DNA of 64,000 nt from Dendrolimus kikuchii (lineage: Eukaryota > Arthropoda > Insecta > Lepidoptera > Lasiocampidae), in NCBI GenBank assembly GCA_019925095.2, contig CM034395.1:15236213-15300212 (forward strand). Direction: 5' to 3'. Below, piece by piece: positions 10,266-22,680 of the stretch. Within the stretch, counting starts at the first letter, position 1. Each line of letters opens with the position of its first letter. Below the pieces are notes generated by a model that was not told the origin of the DNA, did not search any database, and was given only the letters and a program-made list of their open reading frames with translations. Both the position numbers and the translations under genes were made by a program.

Positions 10266-12700
10266 TATAATGTTTATACATACATACATACATACATAAC
10301 TTCACGCCAGTTCCCTCGCGGGGTAGGCACGAACAACAGAGTGCCATTTAGGCTTATTCTTACACACCTCACTTGCCTCTTTGACATTCATAACTCTTGT
10401 CATGCAAGCTCGTCTGTTCTTAAGGCTCCTGACATCACCTTCTGCTAGTACACGATCAATTTGATCATGGAAGGTGTGTCGTGGCCTTCCACGACTTCTG
10501 CATCCATCCACTTTTGCATTGTATATCTGTTTAGTCATTCTTTCATCATGCATTCTTTCCACATGCCCGAACCACCGGAGCATTCCTTTCCTTACCTTCA
10601 CCCCGACACTCTCTTTCAGACTAACTCTCTTTCTTACTTCGGTATTACGAACGCGGTCCGCGAGTGTCACTCCGCAGATTTTGCGCAGTGCTCGCATCTC
10701 GACCGCGTTTACTCTACTTTCATGCTCTTTCTTCCATACCCAACTCTCGCTTCCATACGTGAGCGTAGGTACCAGCACCGCGTTGTGTACGGCGAGCTGG
10801 GCCTTCTGGCTGAGGTTCTTAGCGCCTAGAAGTTTACCTAACGCTCCATTCAAACTATTCCCCAAATTCACTCTTCTTTCTATATCAGCGGTGTACATTC
10901 CATCCCTGCTAAAAGCACATCCAAGATATACAAACTCATTCACTTGCTCCAGCATAACATCATCGACCATTATCCTTGCATTCGTTCTGGTTTCTTCTCT
11001 TTCAAACACCATAACCTTTGTTTTCTTCGCATTCAGATGTAAGCCTCTCGCCTGACAGTCATCTTTCATCATTGTGACTAGTGTTTGCAGTTCTGATGGC
11101 GATTCGGCTAAAAGCACGGCATCATCCGCATAAAGCAAGGTGCTTACAACTAGATCACTCATCCGCACCCCAACATCCATCAATCTTATTCTCTGGAGAC
11201 AATCGTCCAGATATAGGATGAACAGCAAAGCCGACAGCACGCAGCCCTGGCGGACGCCAATATTGACGTTAAACCAGGGCGACAGGCTGCCTTCCACTCG
11301 CACGCATGCCATACAGCCCTCGTAAGTGGACTGCACAGCACGCATCAATTGGCCATTAATCCCATATCCGGGCAATATGTCCCAGAGGTCCTTCCGCACA
11401 ACCCTGTCAAATGCTTTCTCTAGATCCACAAAACCACAGAAAACCTTCCGGCCCATAGCCAGCTGCTTCTCTACGATATTGCGGAGAGAGAAAACTTGAT
11501 CCATACATCCCCTTCCATTTCTGAAACCACCTTGTGCATCCCACAGTAATCCATCGGATACAACTCTCATTCTCTTTTCAATAATCTTCGCATACACTTT
11601 AGATGCTGTGCTGATCAAACTGATGGCCCTGTAGCTGGCGCACTCCATACGTGACCCCTTGCCTTTATACAAGGGCACGATGACAGCGCGCCTCCAGTCC
11701 TTGGGAACCTTTCCCGTCCTCTAGCACAAGTTGCATAAGGACAGGAAAGCGTCCCGGACGCAGGATCCACCATATTTGATCATCTCAGCAGACACACTAT
11801 CGATTCCTACTGCCTTTCCATTTTTCAGACTTCTTATCGACCATTCGATCTCTTCCAAAGTGATCTCGGATGCTGACTCCTCGGAGTCGGTCACAGACTC
11901 AGTCGTGGTGCCAGCATCCGGGATATTATCATACATTTCTCTAAAATATTCACTCCATCGCGCTAATACCTCTTGTGGGTTAGCAAGAACGTCTCCTGCT
12001 TTAGATTTTATTCTTTCCATTCTGGAAGCTGACGAACAACCCCGAGACTTCTTAACCTCTCTCCAAAAGAGTTTGGTATTCGCCTCGAAGTTCTCCGTCA
12101 GCTTCTCTTCTTCTTTCAATTTTATTCTTTCACGCTTCTCTTTCACTAAAGCTTTGGTTTCATTCTTGCAGAGGCGATAAATTTCCTTCTTCATCTCTTT
12201 CATACTGTCATTCTGTTGCAAGGAAGCAACATAATCCAGCCAGGCTTTTCTCTTTCTCTCTACGCTGGATTTAACATCCGCGTCCCACCATTCATCACCT
12301 TTCGTTGTTATGTGCCTCTTCGCGCATCCACATGCTTCTTTTGCGCTGTCCACTATACTTTCTTTCATACTATCCCAGTCATTATCCACATCTAAGTCGG
12401 AGAAGTCCGCTTTTGCAAGCCTTTCTTCGACTAGGCGCGCATACATACTCCTTACACTAACATCTTCCAATTTTTCACACTTTATTCTTTCAAGCTCCCC
12501 GAAATTGGTACGCACTCGCCAGTGTCTCCACTTCTTGAAAAGGCCCACAAACCGGCTTATCACCAGGTAGTGGTCCGTTTCAAGAGTGGGGCCTCTGTAG
12601 GCTCTTGTATCCATTATTGTGTTTCGGAGGCGACTATCAATTAAAATCAGATCAATCATACTTTTCTGATCATTCATTCTCCATGTATATAATGTTTATA
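10266..12700 (-). mobile_element. 5'-truncated APE-type LINE (RTE-like) with 13-bp target duplication
   Basis: The element body is 10279-12687 on the minus strand. Both sides carry TATAATGTTTATA (10266-10278 and 12688-12700), a 13-bp duplication. In element sense the 3' end reads ...YPARELA stop, a very short UTR, then (TATG)n. The 5' end stops inside the endonuclease domain, so the copy is truncated during reverse transcription. Three shorter insertions of the same family are at 2274-2428, 19401-19509 and 47329-47384, and a relic is at 4530-4655. The clade is my inference from motifs and the microsatellite tail. Confidence 0.88.
10302..12687 (-). pseudogene. LINE pol: APE end + reverse transcriptase, one amber codon
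   Basis: One frame runs from the 5' truncation to a stop at 10302. It is interrupted only by TAG at 11721-11723, where CNLC-stop-RTGKVPKDWRRA suggests an original Trp. The front keeps the end of an exonuclease/endonuclease/phosphatase domain (IDLILIDSR, then ETDHYLV near 12570). The RT follows: GFRNGRGCMDQ, FVDLEKAFDRV, GVRQGCVLSALLF and catalytic YADD about 11127-11138. The C-terminal part has TYGSESW, RWFGHVERM and GRPRHTF. The enzyme would nick target DNA and prime cDNA synthesis there. Missing N-terminal catalytic residues and the amber make this copy inactive, but otherwise the frame is intact and so young. Confidence 0.9.
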
Positions 12701-12714
12701 GACAGACATTATTA

Positions 12715-12910
12715 TAATATTTTTATCCTTGCAGGAACGGAGACAGGAAACAAATTTCTGTCAGACGACCTGTCGTAAGAGGCAACCAAATAACGCACAG
12801 GCAGGGAATTTGTTAGTCCGGATGCTACTAATCTAGTGTATACCGCCATAACAACTTTGACTTTTGTTCCAGTAATAATGGTGATGAAAAGAGTGCTATG
12901 AAGCTGGACG
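12715..12910 (+). repeat. SINE-like 5' part
   Basis: GACCTGTCGTAAGAGGCAACC and the following block to CTTTTGTTCCAGTAATAATGG resemble the internal part of the repeat at 33410-33730 (GACTTGTCGTATGAGGCGACAAATCA). It lacks the 3' module. It is a degenerate fragment. Confidence 0.4.
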
Positions 12911-13721
12911 TGATGTAAGGCTCTTGAATAAATATAACTTTGATCTTAAAACTGGCTTTTATTTTAACTAGTAAATATCTTTGGTCTGGTCAACAGGTCT
13001 CTCGTAACTGAATTCAAAAATCCGTATATTTTTTACATTTTGAATTCCAGCCAATGGAAGCGAGTTTTATACATAAGTCTCATTGGTTAGTCGTAACACA
13101 GTTAAGCTATAAAGGCATTGATTGACGATAACAAAAGTAGATCGTTCAGTATTTGACAAATTAAATTTATATAAAAAATAAGATATTTAAATAATTAATT
13201 TATTTTATGATTAGAAATTATGATTTTATATGAATAATAAACATAAAATCGATCAAAAAGATGTTGTTGCTATGTTTTTCTTAAAGTAGCACTTGTTAAA
13301 AGTCAAATGCCAAAATCAAATGTCAAAAGATTGACCTTGAACTTGGCCTGCTTTTGTTCATGAGAGAATTACATAAATTAACTAGGTTTATTGCGAAAGT
13401 TTCGAGTAAACATGTATAAGCGAATAATTGAGTTAGGAACCCGAACGCGTGGTAACCAGTATCATGGTATAGGTATTAGGCAAAGTCAAAAATACAAAAA
13501 ATATCTACAATTATGAACATAGTAAGTGTATCCACTACAGTGGCCAGGTACCAGTCCTTCAGTAACCACTTTCCATCAAGTGGTCTATCAGCCTGTCTGC
13601 TGGACTCCAGAAAAAATATCATTTAATGTTTACACGAGAATGAAATATTAAACATATATATCCCTATTTCCCTATAAATATTTAGCCGAAAGATTTGGCT
13701 GAAACTCAGTATATATATGCA
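12911..13721. other. Intergenic with a SINE-tail fragment at 13552-13612
   Basis: AT-rich. At 13552-13612 lies CAGTAACCACTTTCCATCAA...CAGCCTGTCTGCTGGACTC, another copy of the dispersed 3' module. Nothing else is recognised. Confidence 0.5.
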
Positions 13722-13731
13722 TGTATGTATG

Positions 13732-13817
<86 letters not shown>
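13722..13817. repeat. (TA)n microsatellite with ATGT edge
   Basis: A TATG-rich edge (13719-13737) leads into a long TA run with one TG interruption near 13785. It is low complexity; the frames across it (repeated Ile-Tyr) are meaningless. Confidence 0.9.
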
Positions 13818-13820
<3 letters not shown>

Positions 13821-14599
13821 TACTAATTTTCTGGTGGAACCGACGTCGAGATGTTCTTTTTTCATATTGTTGCTTAAAGTTGATTGTTATCTGTTTGTAA
13901 AACAAAATTTTTTTACAATTCGTTGAGTAACCTCCAGCACTGAATAATTTTACACGTTACAAAGCTCAATAATCATTAATTTATTGAACTGTTCCAAAGA
14001 ATCCCTTTAACTGTATAACTCATTTTTGAACATTGCTAAGAAAGTGTTCCGAATGCAAAATTAAAAGTTCAGCTACAAATATTTTCTGTATATACGCGAC
14101 AAAGAAATTTAACCTTTATTTGTAGGTTTATAAGACAATTGTTATGTTTTATTTTGAGTGTAAATAAAACTTTGGTAAGTTGCGTTCGTGTCCGTAATAT
14201 CGCAGTCCTTCCAATATCGTCTTATTTTATTTTAAGTATGCAAAATATTTTATGGCATGACTGCGTCAGGGTTGCGTGTCCGTCCCATTTATGAATTCGG
14301 GATAATTCTTTGAATGCCGCGTTGTATGGTATTTTCCACACTTTGGTGGTTAATTTATTGATAAAGATCATAAAAATCACAAATATTATGATTTATGTAC
14401 ACACAACAAACATGGGAGAATAAGGGTAAGCTTTGTTTGTAAATAATAATTACACATTTTATAAAACAAGAAAAACACTATTTGGAAAATAATAAATGAC
14501 GCTCCGACCGAGTTTTATTAGCACTACCGTTGCAATTCGCTAAGAAATACGTGGCCATGGTAATGACAATGATTACGACAATTCTAATGTATATATATA
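13818..14599. other. Intergenic, nothing recognised
   Basis: AT-rich sequence without a supported feature. Confidence 0.45.
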
Positions 14600-14998
14600 C
14601 TAGGACATGCCCGCGACTTCGTCTAAGCTTGCTTGAATTGGAATTCCCGGAACACAAAAAACTGCAGCATGTAAAAAAGAACGTAAGCTTTAGTGGAAAC
14701 TGTGTCGGAATAAGCTAATTTTTATGCATCCAAACAACTTTAAATCGCTCCCGGAAAAATTCCCGCGGGATTCCCGGGATAAACAATAGAGCTGAGTTTA
14801 AGTCTAAGAATTATCTGTCGTTCAACAGAAAACGCACCGAAATTAGCCCAGTAGCTTTTACGCAAATCCTGAACAAACAGACAAGAAATCTAAAAAAATT
14901 GCATCGTGTTCTCCATCGTTTATAATTTATTCCAGTTGTTTTTGTAAATAGTGTCAATATACAGACACGGCATGGTTAGAATTTTATAATATTATAGA
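14600..14998 (-). mobile_element. Helitron-like non-autonomous element, family A
   Basis: On the minus strand it starts TCTATAATATTATAAAATTC and ends GGGCATGTCCTAG, flanked by A (5') and T (3'). It shares with the other family A copies the block around TTCCCGCGGGATTCCCGGGA (14759-14778) and AAAAGAACGTAAGCTTTAGT. No coding capacity. Confidence 0.65.
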
Positions 14999-15000
14999 TA

Positions 15001-15020
15001 TGTATGTGTGTGTGTGTGTG
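15001..15020. repeat. Short (GT)n microsatellite
   Basis: TATGTGTGTGTGTGTGTGTG directly next to the Helitron-like element end. Confidence 0.8.
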
Positions 15021-16924
15021 TACTCCATTGTTTCTCATAGATTAATATAAAATATTTTTATTGATGATGAATATTGAGATTAAAGACGAAAAGTAATTAT
15101 AAAATGTTAATTAAATAAATAAAGTTATGTCTGTGAAAATGTAACTTTTCAATAAAATGTATTTTTTGGAGGTAGTCAAGAAGTTTGTCGTTCGGTGTCA
15201 AAGGTCTACATTTCCACCGAGGCGGGATTAAAATTGAAATCAAATATACTTATATATTGACAAGTTGATTTCAAAGGCATTGTAATTAAAACCGTGAAGT
15301 ATTTACAAAAATATGTACTAAACTATAAATTTCAAAATGTTTAATAAAATATGTATAATTATACTCATCATTAAATAAATACAAAATATTAAAACAAAGA
15401 GTTGCGTCGAACAACGTTTACACGCATATTTAAATAAATCTGCTAGAGCATTGACAAGCGTGCTCGCACTTTATACGCATGAAGGATGATAACAACACGT
15501 TGTCGTTTTTGGATGCGGCATATTGACTATTAAATAATTAGAACTACTTCTAAAGTTAAAATTGACAAATAACATACATAAGAAGGATACGAGTAGTTTT
15601 GTTATTATATTGAGTAGTTTATGATTTAACGTTTTCCAAACTATGTACATATATCCTGAGGAAAGCATTTTATGTATGTAAATACGGATGCGAATATGAA
15701 TGAATGAATATGTTCTATTATGTGTATAAATTTATAATTAGCAGAAATGAAAAATTACAGTAAAATAAGCGGTCTTATTGTTATTAGCGATTTCTTCCAG
15801 ATAACGTTTGGATGGACAAGAAATTTGATGAGAACATTGAAGTGCTATATTGCATTATTCTCACTTTATAAAGATTCTATATCGATTCAGCATTTAGTAT
15901 ACCAAATTGTTTTATACTTAATTTTACCTTTCGGATTGAGTCGTTTGGTAATCGAATCAGTTCAGTCGACGTTCAGTTGCTAATGTTAATATATTGTTCA
16001 TCACAGCTTGCCTTAAATTTTTGTATAGAACGTGAATTTACTTAATTTAATGACGCGTTGTAAATGACGTGCCATTTATTCCATTCATCCTCTTCTTTCC
16101 ATTACTTGTTCAAAATCTCCCCTACTTCATTTCGATTCTAAAATGAAACGCTTCACAAACCCCCTCTACTACCTACTAAGATCTATTCAAAAACCTTTAA
16201 AAGAGCTCAAAATAGACCACGCAGCCGCGATGTGTAAAAACTAAAACTAGAAAATGTGAGAAAATCTTACTGGTGCCTAGCTCAAACCAAGTTATCGAAG
16301 GAAAACGGCAAATTGTGCAAGGTGCATATCCTTTATATCACTGTAATTGTGACGAATTAATACATATATTTTATTAAGCTTACATTAAGTAGTTATATGT
16401 GATAGTAAAACTTGCAATATTAGCGTTCAGAGGGCGCTGATGTTGAGTTGCTGCTCTTTATGCCCTCTAAGGAGAGGCGCATTTTTTCGGACAACGACTC
16501 TGAACTAGTATGCGTTCTAAATCAAAATAGTCAGTCATAGCCAGTTCTAAAATCATTCTGAAAGCATTGTCATGCTAAACGTAGAGGATGTTTAAAAATT
16601 ACAGCATAAATATCTTTTATATGTCGCTCGAATTGAAGAATAGGTAACATGACTTGTTAAAAGCCTCATCCATTTTCGACGTAAATATAAAGTGTAGCTC
16701 TGCGACAAATGGCCGCAAACACCGACAATGACCGTGAGAAACCGATGTTCCTTCTAGAATGAGTAAAGGCGAGCTGACACTGGTTTATTGTCTATTTTAA
16801 AATTCCATGACTAATTCAAGTAAGTAGGTAGAAGTGTAATGATATTATTGTTCGCACTTGATTTAAACGGCAACCATTTGTTAAAGCGAGAAAAAATATC
16901 TGGTCGCAGACATAGTACATTTTT
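15021..16924. other. Long AT-rich interval without recognised features
   Basis: About 1.9 kb. Short frames only, none with recognisable similarity. Confidence 0.45.
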
Positions 16925-17250
16925 TTATTACAAAGCTGACAAACAGATAGACGTCCCAGCTAATGAAAAGTAGATACCGTCGCCTATAGACGTTTACAAC
17001 ACCAGAGGCGAAGCCAACGGATTGCCAGTCTTTAAAGAAGGAATAAGATAATGAGATAGAGAGATCATATAAGAGAAGTAGGCTAGAGAGGATGGGATAG
17101 GGGAGGGAGGGGGCATGCGATCCCTCACTCGTCGCCAGAAACACAATAAGCTCAAGGTAATCGTTTCACGTGGATATTTTTCGAGAGTATCACACCAATC
17201 GTGTCGGCCCTAGGAGCTGTAATCAAGTAATGATTCCAGGATGGTTCGAA
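16925..17250 (-). repeat. Dispersed repeat R, copy 2
   Basis: Reverse-complement orientation of the repeat at 7905-8170. It starts with the shared module (CAAACAGATAGACGTCCCAG, GATACCGTCGCCTATAGACG) and continues through GGGATAGGGGAGGGAGGGGG to GTAATCAAGTAATGATTCCA. The 34450-34805 copy has the same order. Confidence 0.6.
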
Positions 17251-19387
17251 CTCGTACAAAAACCACAAACACGGCTGACTGTCGCAATGGAGGTCTTCCA
17301 GTTATTCTTAGTTATCGTTCAAGGATACAAAAACTTAGGAAAGTGGAATATGAATTCCAGTGCGACATCTTTGAATGCATACCATAAATAATGATTTACG
17401 ATTTTGTGCTGTCATTAGTTCATTTTGCAGCTCATTCTCTTAATAAGAAACTTCTGTTTTAAATATTGCTTCACACGGTGAGTTCGTCTTACGAATGAAC
17501 GACCTTTCCGTTATTTCCTATGGCCTGGGTGTCAGGGATCGGCCTCAGAGTGTTCCGATGTATATTACCCATAACACAAGCGTAACTTCCTTAGCTTGGA
17601 GATATACAACATACGAGTTTAACTGCTGAATATTTATTTATCTAGCTGCTGTCAAATATTTATGTAAAGATGCAAGCTTTAGAATATTGTTCTAGCAAAT
17701 AGGGACCAGACCCAAGCCGTTCCTATATATTCCTTCACCCTGAGTCTCAGCCAATTTGTGCAACTGAAGAATAATCCTACAACTATTGAGAATTTTAGAG
17801 TTTTGAAAATAAAATTGCACAACAAACACCACTTCTCAAGCGTCCACTAATAATTCCTCTTAATCTATTCTTAGAGCCATATTGTATAATAATACCCATG
17901 GATATGCACAAACAAAAACAAAAATATTTATAAACACGGCGTCAGAAAAGCACACGACATCAGTTTTTCTGAATATTAATTATCTTTAAGCGTTGATTTA
18001 ATTACGAGTGTTGCCGTTGAATAAGATTCATAAACTAATATTTAAAAAACACACTTTATCGAGTATTTCTTTGAATACTAAGTACTTGAAATTTGTCAAA
18101 ACATTAGTCAAAAACAACAAACCTTTTAAAACTCTATTTAAAAAGGAGTAGGGTACACCTGTGTCTTACAACAACAGCTCACGAGTTAGTATTTTAATAG
18201 TAATAAGCCATATATAATTATGTATTACTCTTATATTAGAGAACACTGTACCTATAACAATATTATAAAACATTAAAAACAAAAAAGCTATAATAAAAAC
18301 AAAAAAACAGATTGCAATTACCTAATATAAATAATTCCAAAACAGTCGTATCCGTAGATGTGCCTAGTAAAACTTGATATAACTAATAGTTGAGAATGCA
18401 ATACTTAGGCAAGTCTGTTCCGTTATCCATTACAATTGGACTGTGGCAAGCGGCCTGGTTTCTCAAACAAACAACTTTCGATATTAGAAAATTACGATGA
18501 GTTTGTCCATAGCACACTTCCTCATCAACGATACTTTAGTAATTTTATTTTCTAATAACCACGTCTAAGATAATGTTGGTGATAGGTGATATTCGTTGAG
18601 ATTTTGTTGGTGTAATTCCACAGTTGTAAAGCATATCGAAGAAGGAATCGACTCTTTTCGTTCTGACCCAAAGGCATTAAGTAGTAAAACAGGGAACCCT
18701 ACAACTTGAATATGAAAGACCTTGAGATGTATCTAAGTAGTACCTCTTTTGTTAGCGAAGGGGGGCTTATTGACCTGACGCCGTTAGGTTATCGGAACTG
18801 TCTTTGCTTTCCGAGATCTTGACATTACAGTTATGAAATAAAACAACTAGGTGATTAACTTGATAGGTACATAGGTTCAGGAAGAGCACGCCATCGGGAG
18901 TTCAACACTACCCATTTTCTATTTCTTAGCGGCACCGAGACTATGAGGGATTACACCTAGAAAAAAGAAACGTTTGATTACACCAGAACATGGATACACT
19001 TCTTTGATGCTGTGAACAGCCTTAAGGGGTAGAACAGCGATTCTCACCATTCGGAATGCCCTGAGATGGCGCTCGCATCCAATGGAGTATCAGATACTGT
19101 GAATACCCCCGAGATGTTTGTGTTGTTCACTGAGCCTACATCGCCTGGGGTATCGAACCGTCATCTATTTACGAGGCCCGGGCTCATCAGGTTGTACCTA
19201 ATAGAACACCAGGTTGGTTTAGTTGGTAGTCCACACAGCCCTACTGAAATTCCTAAGCAAGCGTATGGTGACCATGCTGGGGTATCCATACAACTTCATA
19301 TAAATAAGAATCCACTAAAAACTATCTACAGAAGAATCGAGACAAAAGTATCAGATTACAGATAGATAGTTAAGTAAATAATTAAAT
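17251..19387. other. Intergenic, GC-richer patch at about 18880-19260
   Basis: AT-rich except for the patch, which holds a 99-codon frame (19066-19365) without a recognised domain. It may be a decayed transposon. Nothing else is seen. Confidence 0.4.
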
Positions 19388-19522
19388 TAAAAACAAAACT
19401 ATGAATGTCAAAGAAGCAAGTGAGGTGTGTAAGAATAAGCCTAAATGGCGCTCTGTTGTTCGTGCCTACCCCGCAAGGGAACTGGCGTGAATTTATGTAT
19501 GTATGTATGTAAAAACAAAACT
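19388..19522 (+). mobile_element. Short LINE (RTE-like) insertion with 13-bp target duplication
   Basis: Body 19401-19509. TAAAAACAAAACT occurs at 19388-19400 and again at 19510-19522. The body encodes the last 28 residues of the pol (MNVKEASEVCKNKPKWRSVV...YPARELA stop), then a TTATG-type spacer and (TATG)n tail. It is an extreme 5' truncation, with sequence very close to the 10.3-kb copy. Confidence 0.88.
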
Positions 19523-22369
19523 AAACAAATCATCATAAAAAAAAAAACGTAATGTTCATATAATAAATATAATATAGTAGATATCAATATCATATACCGA
19601 TAGTAAACCAACTATAGAAAGGTACATAATTATAATTTTACCAACAAATTTCAATTACAACCGTTATATCTGGTCTACGTTTTAACGTTTCGGATATTTA
19701 AAAAATATATTCACAGTAATACTCCGCTATTTTAAACAAAAAATAACGCGGTAGTCGTTCCGCTTGAAATGCTTAGACTATTGTGTCAGAGATTACAATC
19801 ACCTTTCATGAGCTATAAAATAATAATACACAAATTATTGTTATGCCAAAACATAACTCTTAAATTCACACAGATCGTAAATGAGCGACAAATATATGTT
19901 TTTTTGCGCTATTTTGCACTATCTAGCGACGTATAAGCCAAACGATTAATCTGACGGTGCTTAAAGATTTTTATTTATCTCAAATGACCAGAAAATTAAC
20001 AATATTCCAATCCAGGTCATTCAACCTAAAATTGTTGTTGCCTAAACTTTATGGCCAAGGTAACACGTAGGTAGGATACTTAAACGAAATACTGATGTGA
20101 GCGGTTCCGTGAATTTGTTGTCACTCATCCTTAACCAATTTGGTGTGTATAATAAAGTAAAAATGGAAGATACCATCGTTGAAAAACAACAGTCAGTATT
20201 AAATTCGCTCATTTAAAAAAAATACTCTAGATAACAGCTAAATTCAGTACAGCTACAGCTAATACAGCCGGTTACTGTCTATCTTATTATGCATTAGGTT
20301 ACCTAACTATTACTTAAAACTTCACAAATTCCCTACAAATAATGTCAATTTTTTACCAATAGATGACAGGATTAATAGCAACCTGGCTTAGGTCGCGCTA
20401 TTGGTCCTTATTATTTAGCTTTTTGAAATTTTATTATTTAAAATGTGTTTATCGTTTTGGACAAATTAGGGAAAAATTAAAGAGCTTAATAATAAGTTTA
20501 CTTATTATTAAGCGCTTCAATTTTGCTTACTTGACTGTTCAAAAAAAAATTGTTGCAAATAGCGATGTACAAATATATAAACATTTTCGAGATTACTTAA
20601 ACTATAAGACTACCTAACTGGTTTAGTATTTAATAATTCAACAAACATCGTAATATTATGGTGATATGTAAATTCTAATTTTATACCATTTTGACTTAAG
20701 TAGTGTCAAGACAAATATTTATTTCTTGATAAAAATCTATTTTGATTGTTATTATGACTGACTACTATATAAACGGGTTTTCAAATTAAATATAACCATT
20801 AACTGTCTGTATATAATTTTATATTTACATACTCTATTGTGAAATTTTTATTTTATTATTTCGGTTACATAATAGATTACATTTAAAAGCTTTTTTAATA
20901 TACTAAACCATTCCATGTCGTACTTTATTCCACAGAAATGCATCTGGAATATTACTCACTTCTTTGTTCCAGGAATCACATTAACCAGACTCAGGTTCTT
21001 TTGCCCAATAAATAACAAAATATCCAAGATTTATTTGTTTAAATATTTATTATGCAACACATGTTTAGAAAACAGGTTATCGAGACCGGTCTTACACAGT
21101 TTTTTTCTGAATACCTTAATTATCACAAAATGTCACCTGTAACTTAGTTCCGGTTTGCAATGTGGATATTAGATGAATCAACCAAATTTAATCAATTTAG
21201 ATGAAATCCGAAACGACACGAAGGTATTCAATGAATTGAAAATCATTAATTCAATTCAAACATTGAATAATTCAATTTTATGTGTATATGAATCACTTTG
21301 GTTGATTCATCCAAATCGAAATACTGAAATGAATTTTCTAATATTAGCTTAACTATTACAAATTGAAAGTCATTACCAGCCTACTCAACTACGATACATT
21401 TCAAATGATATACAGTTATTCAGAGATCACGTCCAGCCAGTAAGCAACAATCAAAGGTGTGGTACGATCATTGCAAACAAGGCTAACTCTTATGGAAACA
21501 ATTGCGAGAATAATTTTTCCTCCTTCCTACAGTAACGGGCGGAACAACCTTGCTCATCGTCACCTGAGGTCGTCACCCAAATAAATGCAAGTAAACATTG
21601 TCATTGTTCCTTATCACGTCACTGTGTGATGCAATTTACACTTATTTAACAAAAATGGCACTTCCCAAAATTGCGCGTATCGAATAAGCGTGGTGGTCGG
21701 TATGAGTTTTACAACTGTTTAACAAGCATATCGATTATTAGTCGTAAACATGCGGTTTTTAGTATTTACTGCTCAAATTATCGTCAATTTGTATTTTATC
21801 AGTCGTTATATGAGATACTCAATTCAGAAGTGTACATAATAATTACAGATGATCGAATTTGTGAGTTATTCCAAGCTTTGTGTGACCATTTTTTTAAGTG
21901 TTATAAGGGAACTAAACCGGGTTATAAGGGAGTTATTATATGTTTCAATTGGTTTTTCGTTTTGGTTTGATCACTTATCAGTAGTCGCCTTTATATAATG
22001 ACTCAACGTCAAACGTCATTGAGAAGAAGTTATTTCTTATAATACTTTTATTATTTATAAAAAATATATTGCTGTATAACAGCAGGCAAGCTCAGTGAAT
22101 CGCCTGACGAATAATGGTTATCGCAAGTTAACAAGAAATGTTGCATGTAAGTAACATTGCTGGTTGAACTGCAATGACTTATATGACCTTTTTAAAACCA
22201 TCAAATAATAGTAGGTAGGAACCAAAAACCTTAAAGAATAAAAATTGATGCTTCAGAATAAACTTAAATAATAGATATATAAAAAACACGCAATTAAATC
22301 CCTTAAGTCTAATTCAGAGTTTAACTCGGATGCATTGGGATATTTTAGTATACTTGTATAGTAACAGCC
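19523..22369. other. Long AT-rich interval with one MITE-like foldback
   Basis: About 2.8 kb with only short frames. A 99-codon frame at 21671-21970 shows no domain and no support. The inverted-repeat segment at 21173-21310 is listed separately. Confidence 0.4.
21173..21310. repeat. MITE-like foldback element
   Basis: ATGAATCAACCAAA at 21173-21186 is exactly mirrored by TTTGGTTGATTCAT at 21297-21310. The 138-bp unit is very AT-rich and contains shorter repeats of TTGAATT/AATTCAA. I cannot identify a target duplication or a second copy. Confidence 0.35.
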
Positions 22370-22680
22370 CATAAACGTCCCAATGCTGGACTCGGGCCTC
22401 CGACTATAGCAAGGCAGGGGATGGTAAAGGACAGTATACCCGCCACGCTCGTCCAAGTTGGCTCGGTAGGTTTGACACATCGGTTATCTCCATGTGCAGT
22501 GCATGTGTGAGTACATCACGATGTTTTCATTCGCCGTTGTTCGCACATGGTAATTGGAACAATATGCATATTAGGATAGTTTAAAACTGCCTAAGTGGTG
22601 CATGCGTTCCGGGCAGGAATTGAACCCGTGCCCTTGGAGTTGGGACGCGTGCGCAGGCCATTACGTTACCAATTGGGGTA
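22370..22680 (-). repeat. tRNA-derived SINE
   Basis: On the minus strand the head reads ATTGGTAACGTAATGGCCTG (A-box region), then GGGTTCAATTCCTGCC (B box), at tRNA-like spacing. A body follows, ending GGAGGCCCGAGTCCAGCATT and GGGACG. A second, more decayed copy is at 61625-61905. A pol III promoter inside a tRNA-like head is the defining property of such SINEs. They move with enzymes of a partner LINE. Confidence 0.65.

Noticed and set aside
10461..11055. Plus-strand frames of 122 and 193 codons across the LINE
   Set aside because: Antisense of the pol frame. No domain of their own.
21671..21970. 99-codon frame as a small gene
   Set aside because: No Met start of good context, no similarity or signal that I can name, and AT-rich random-like composition.
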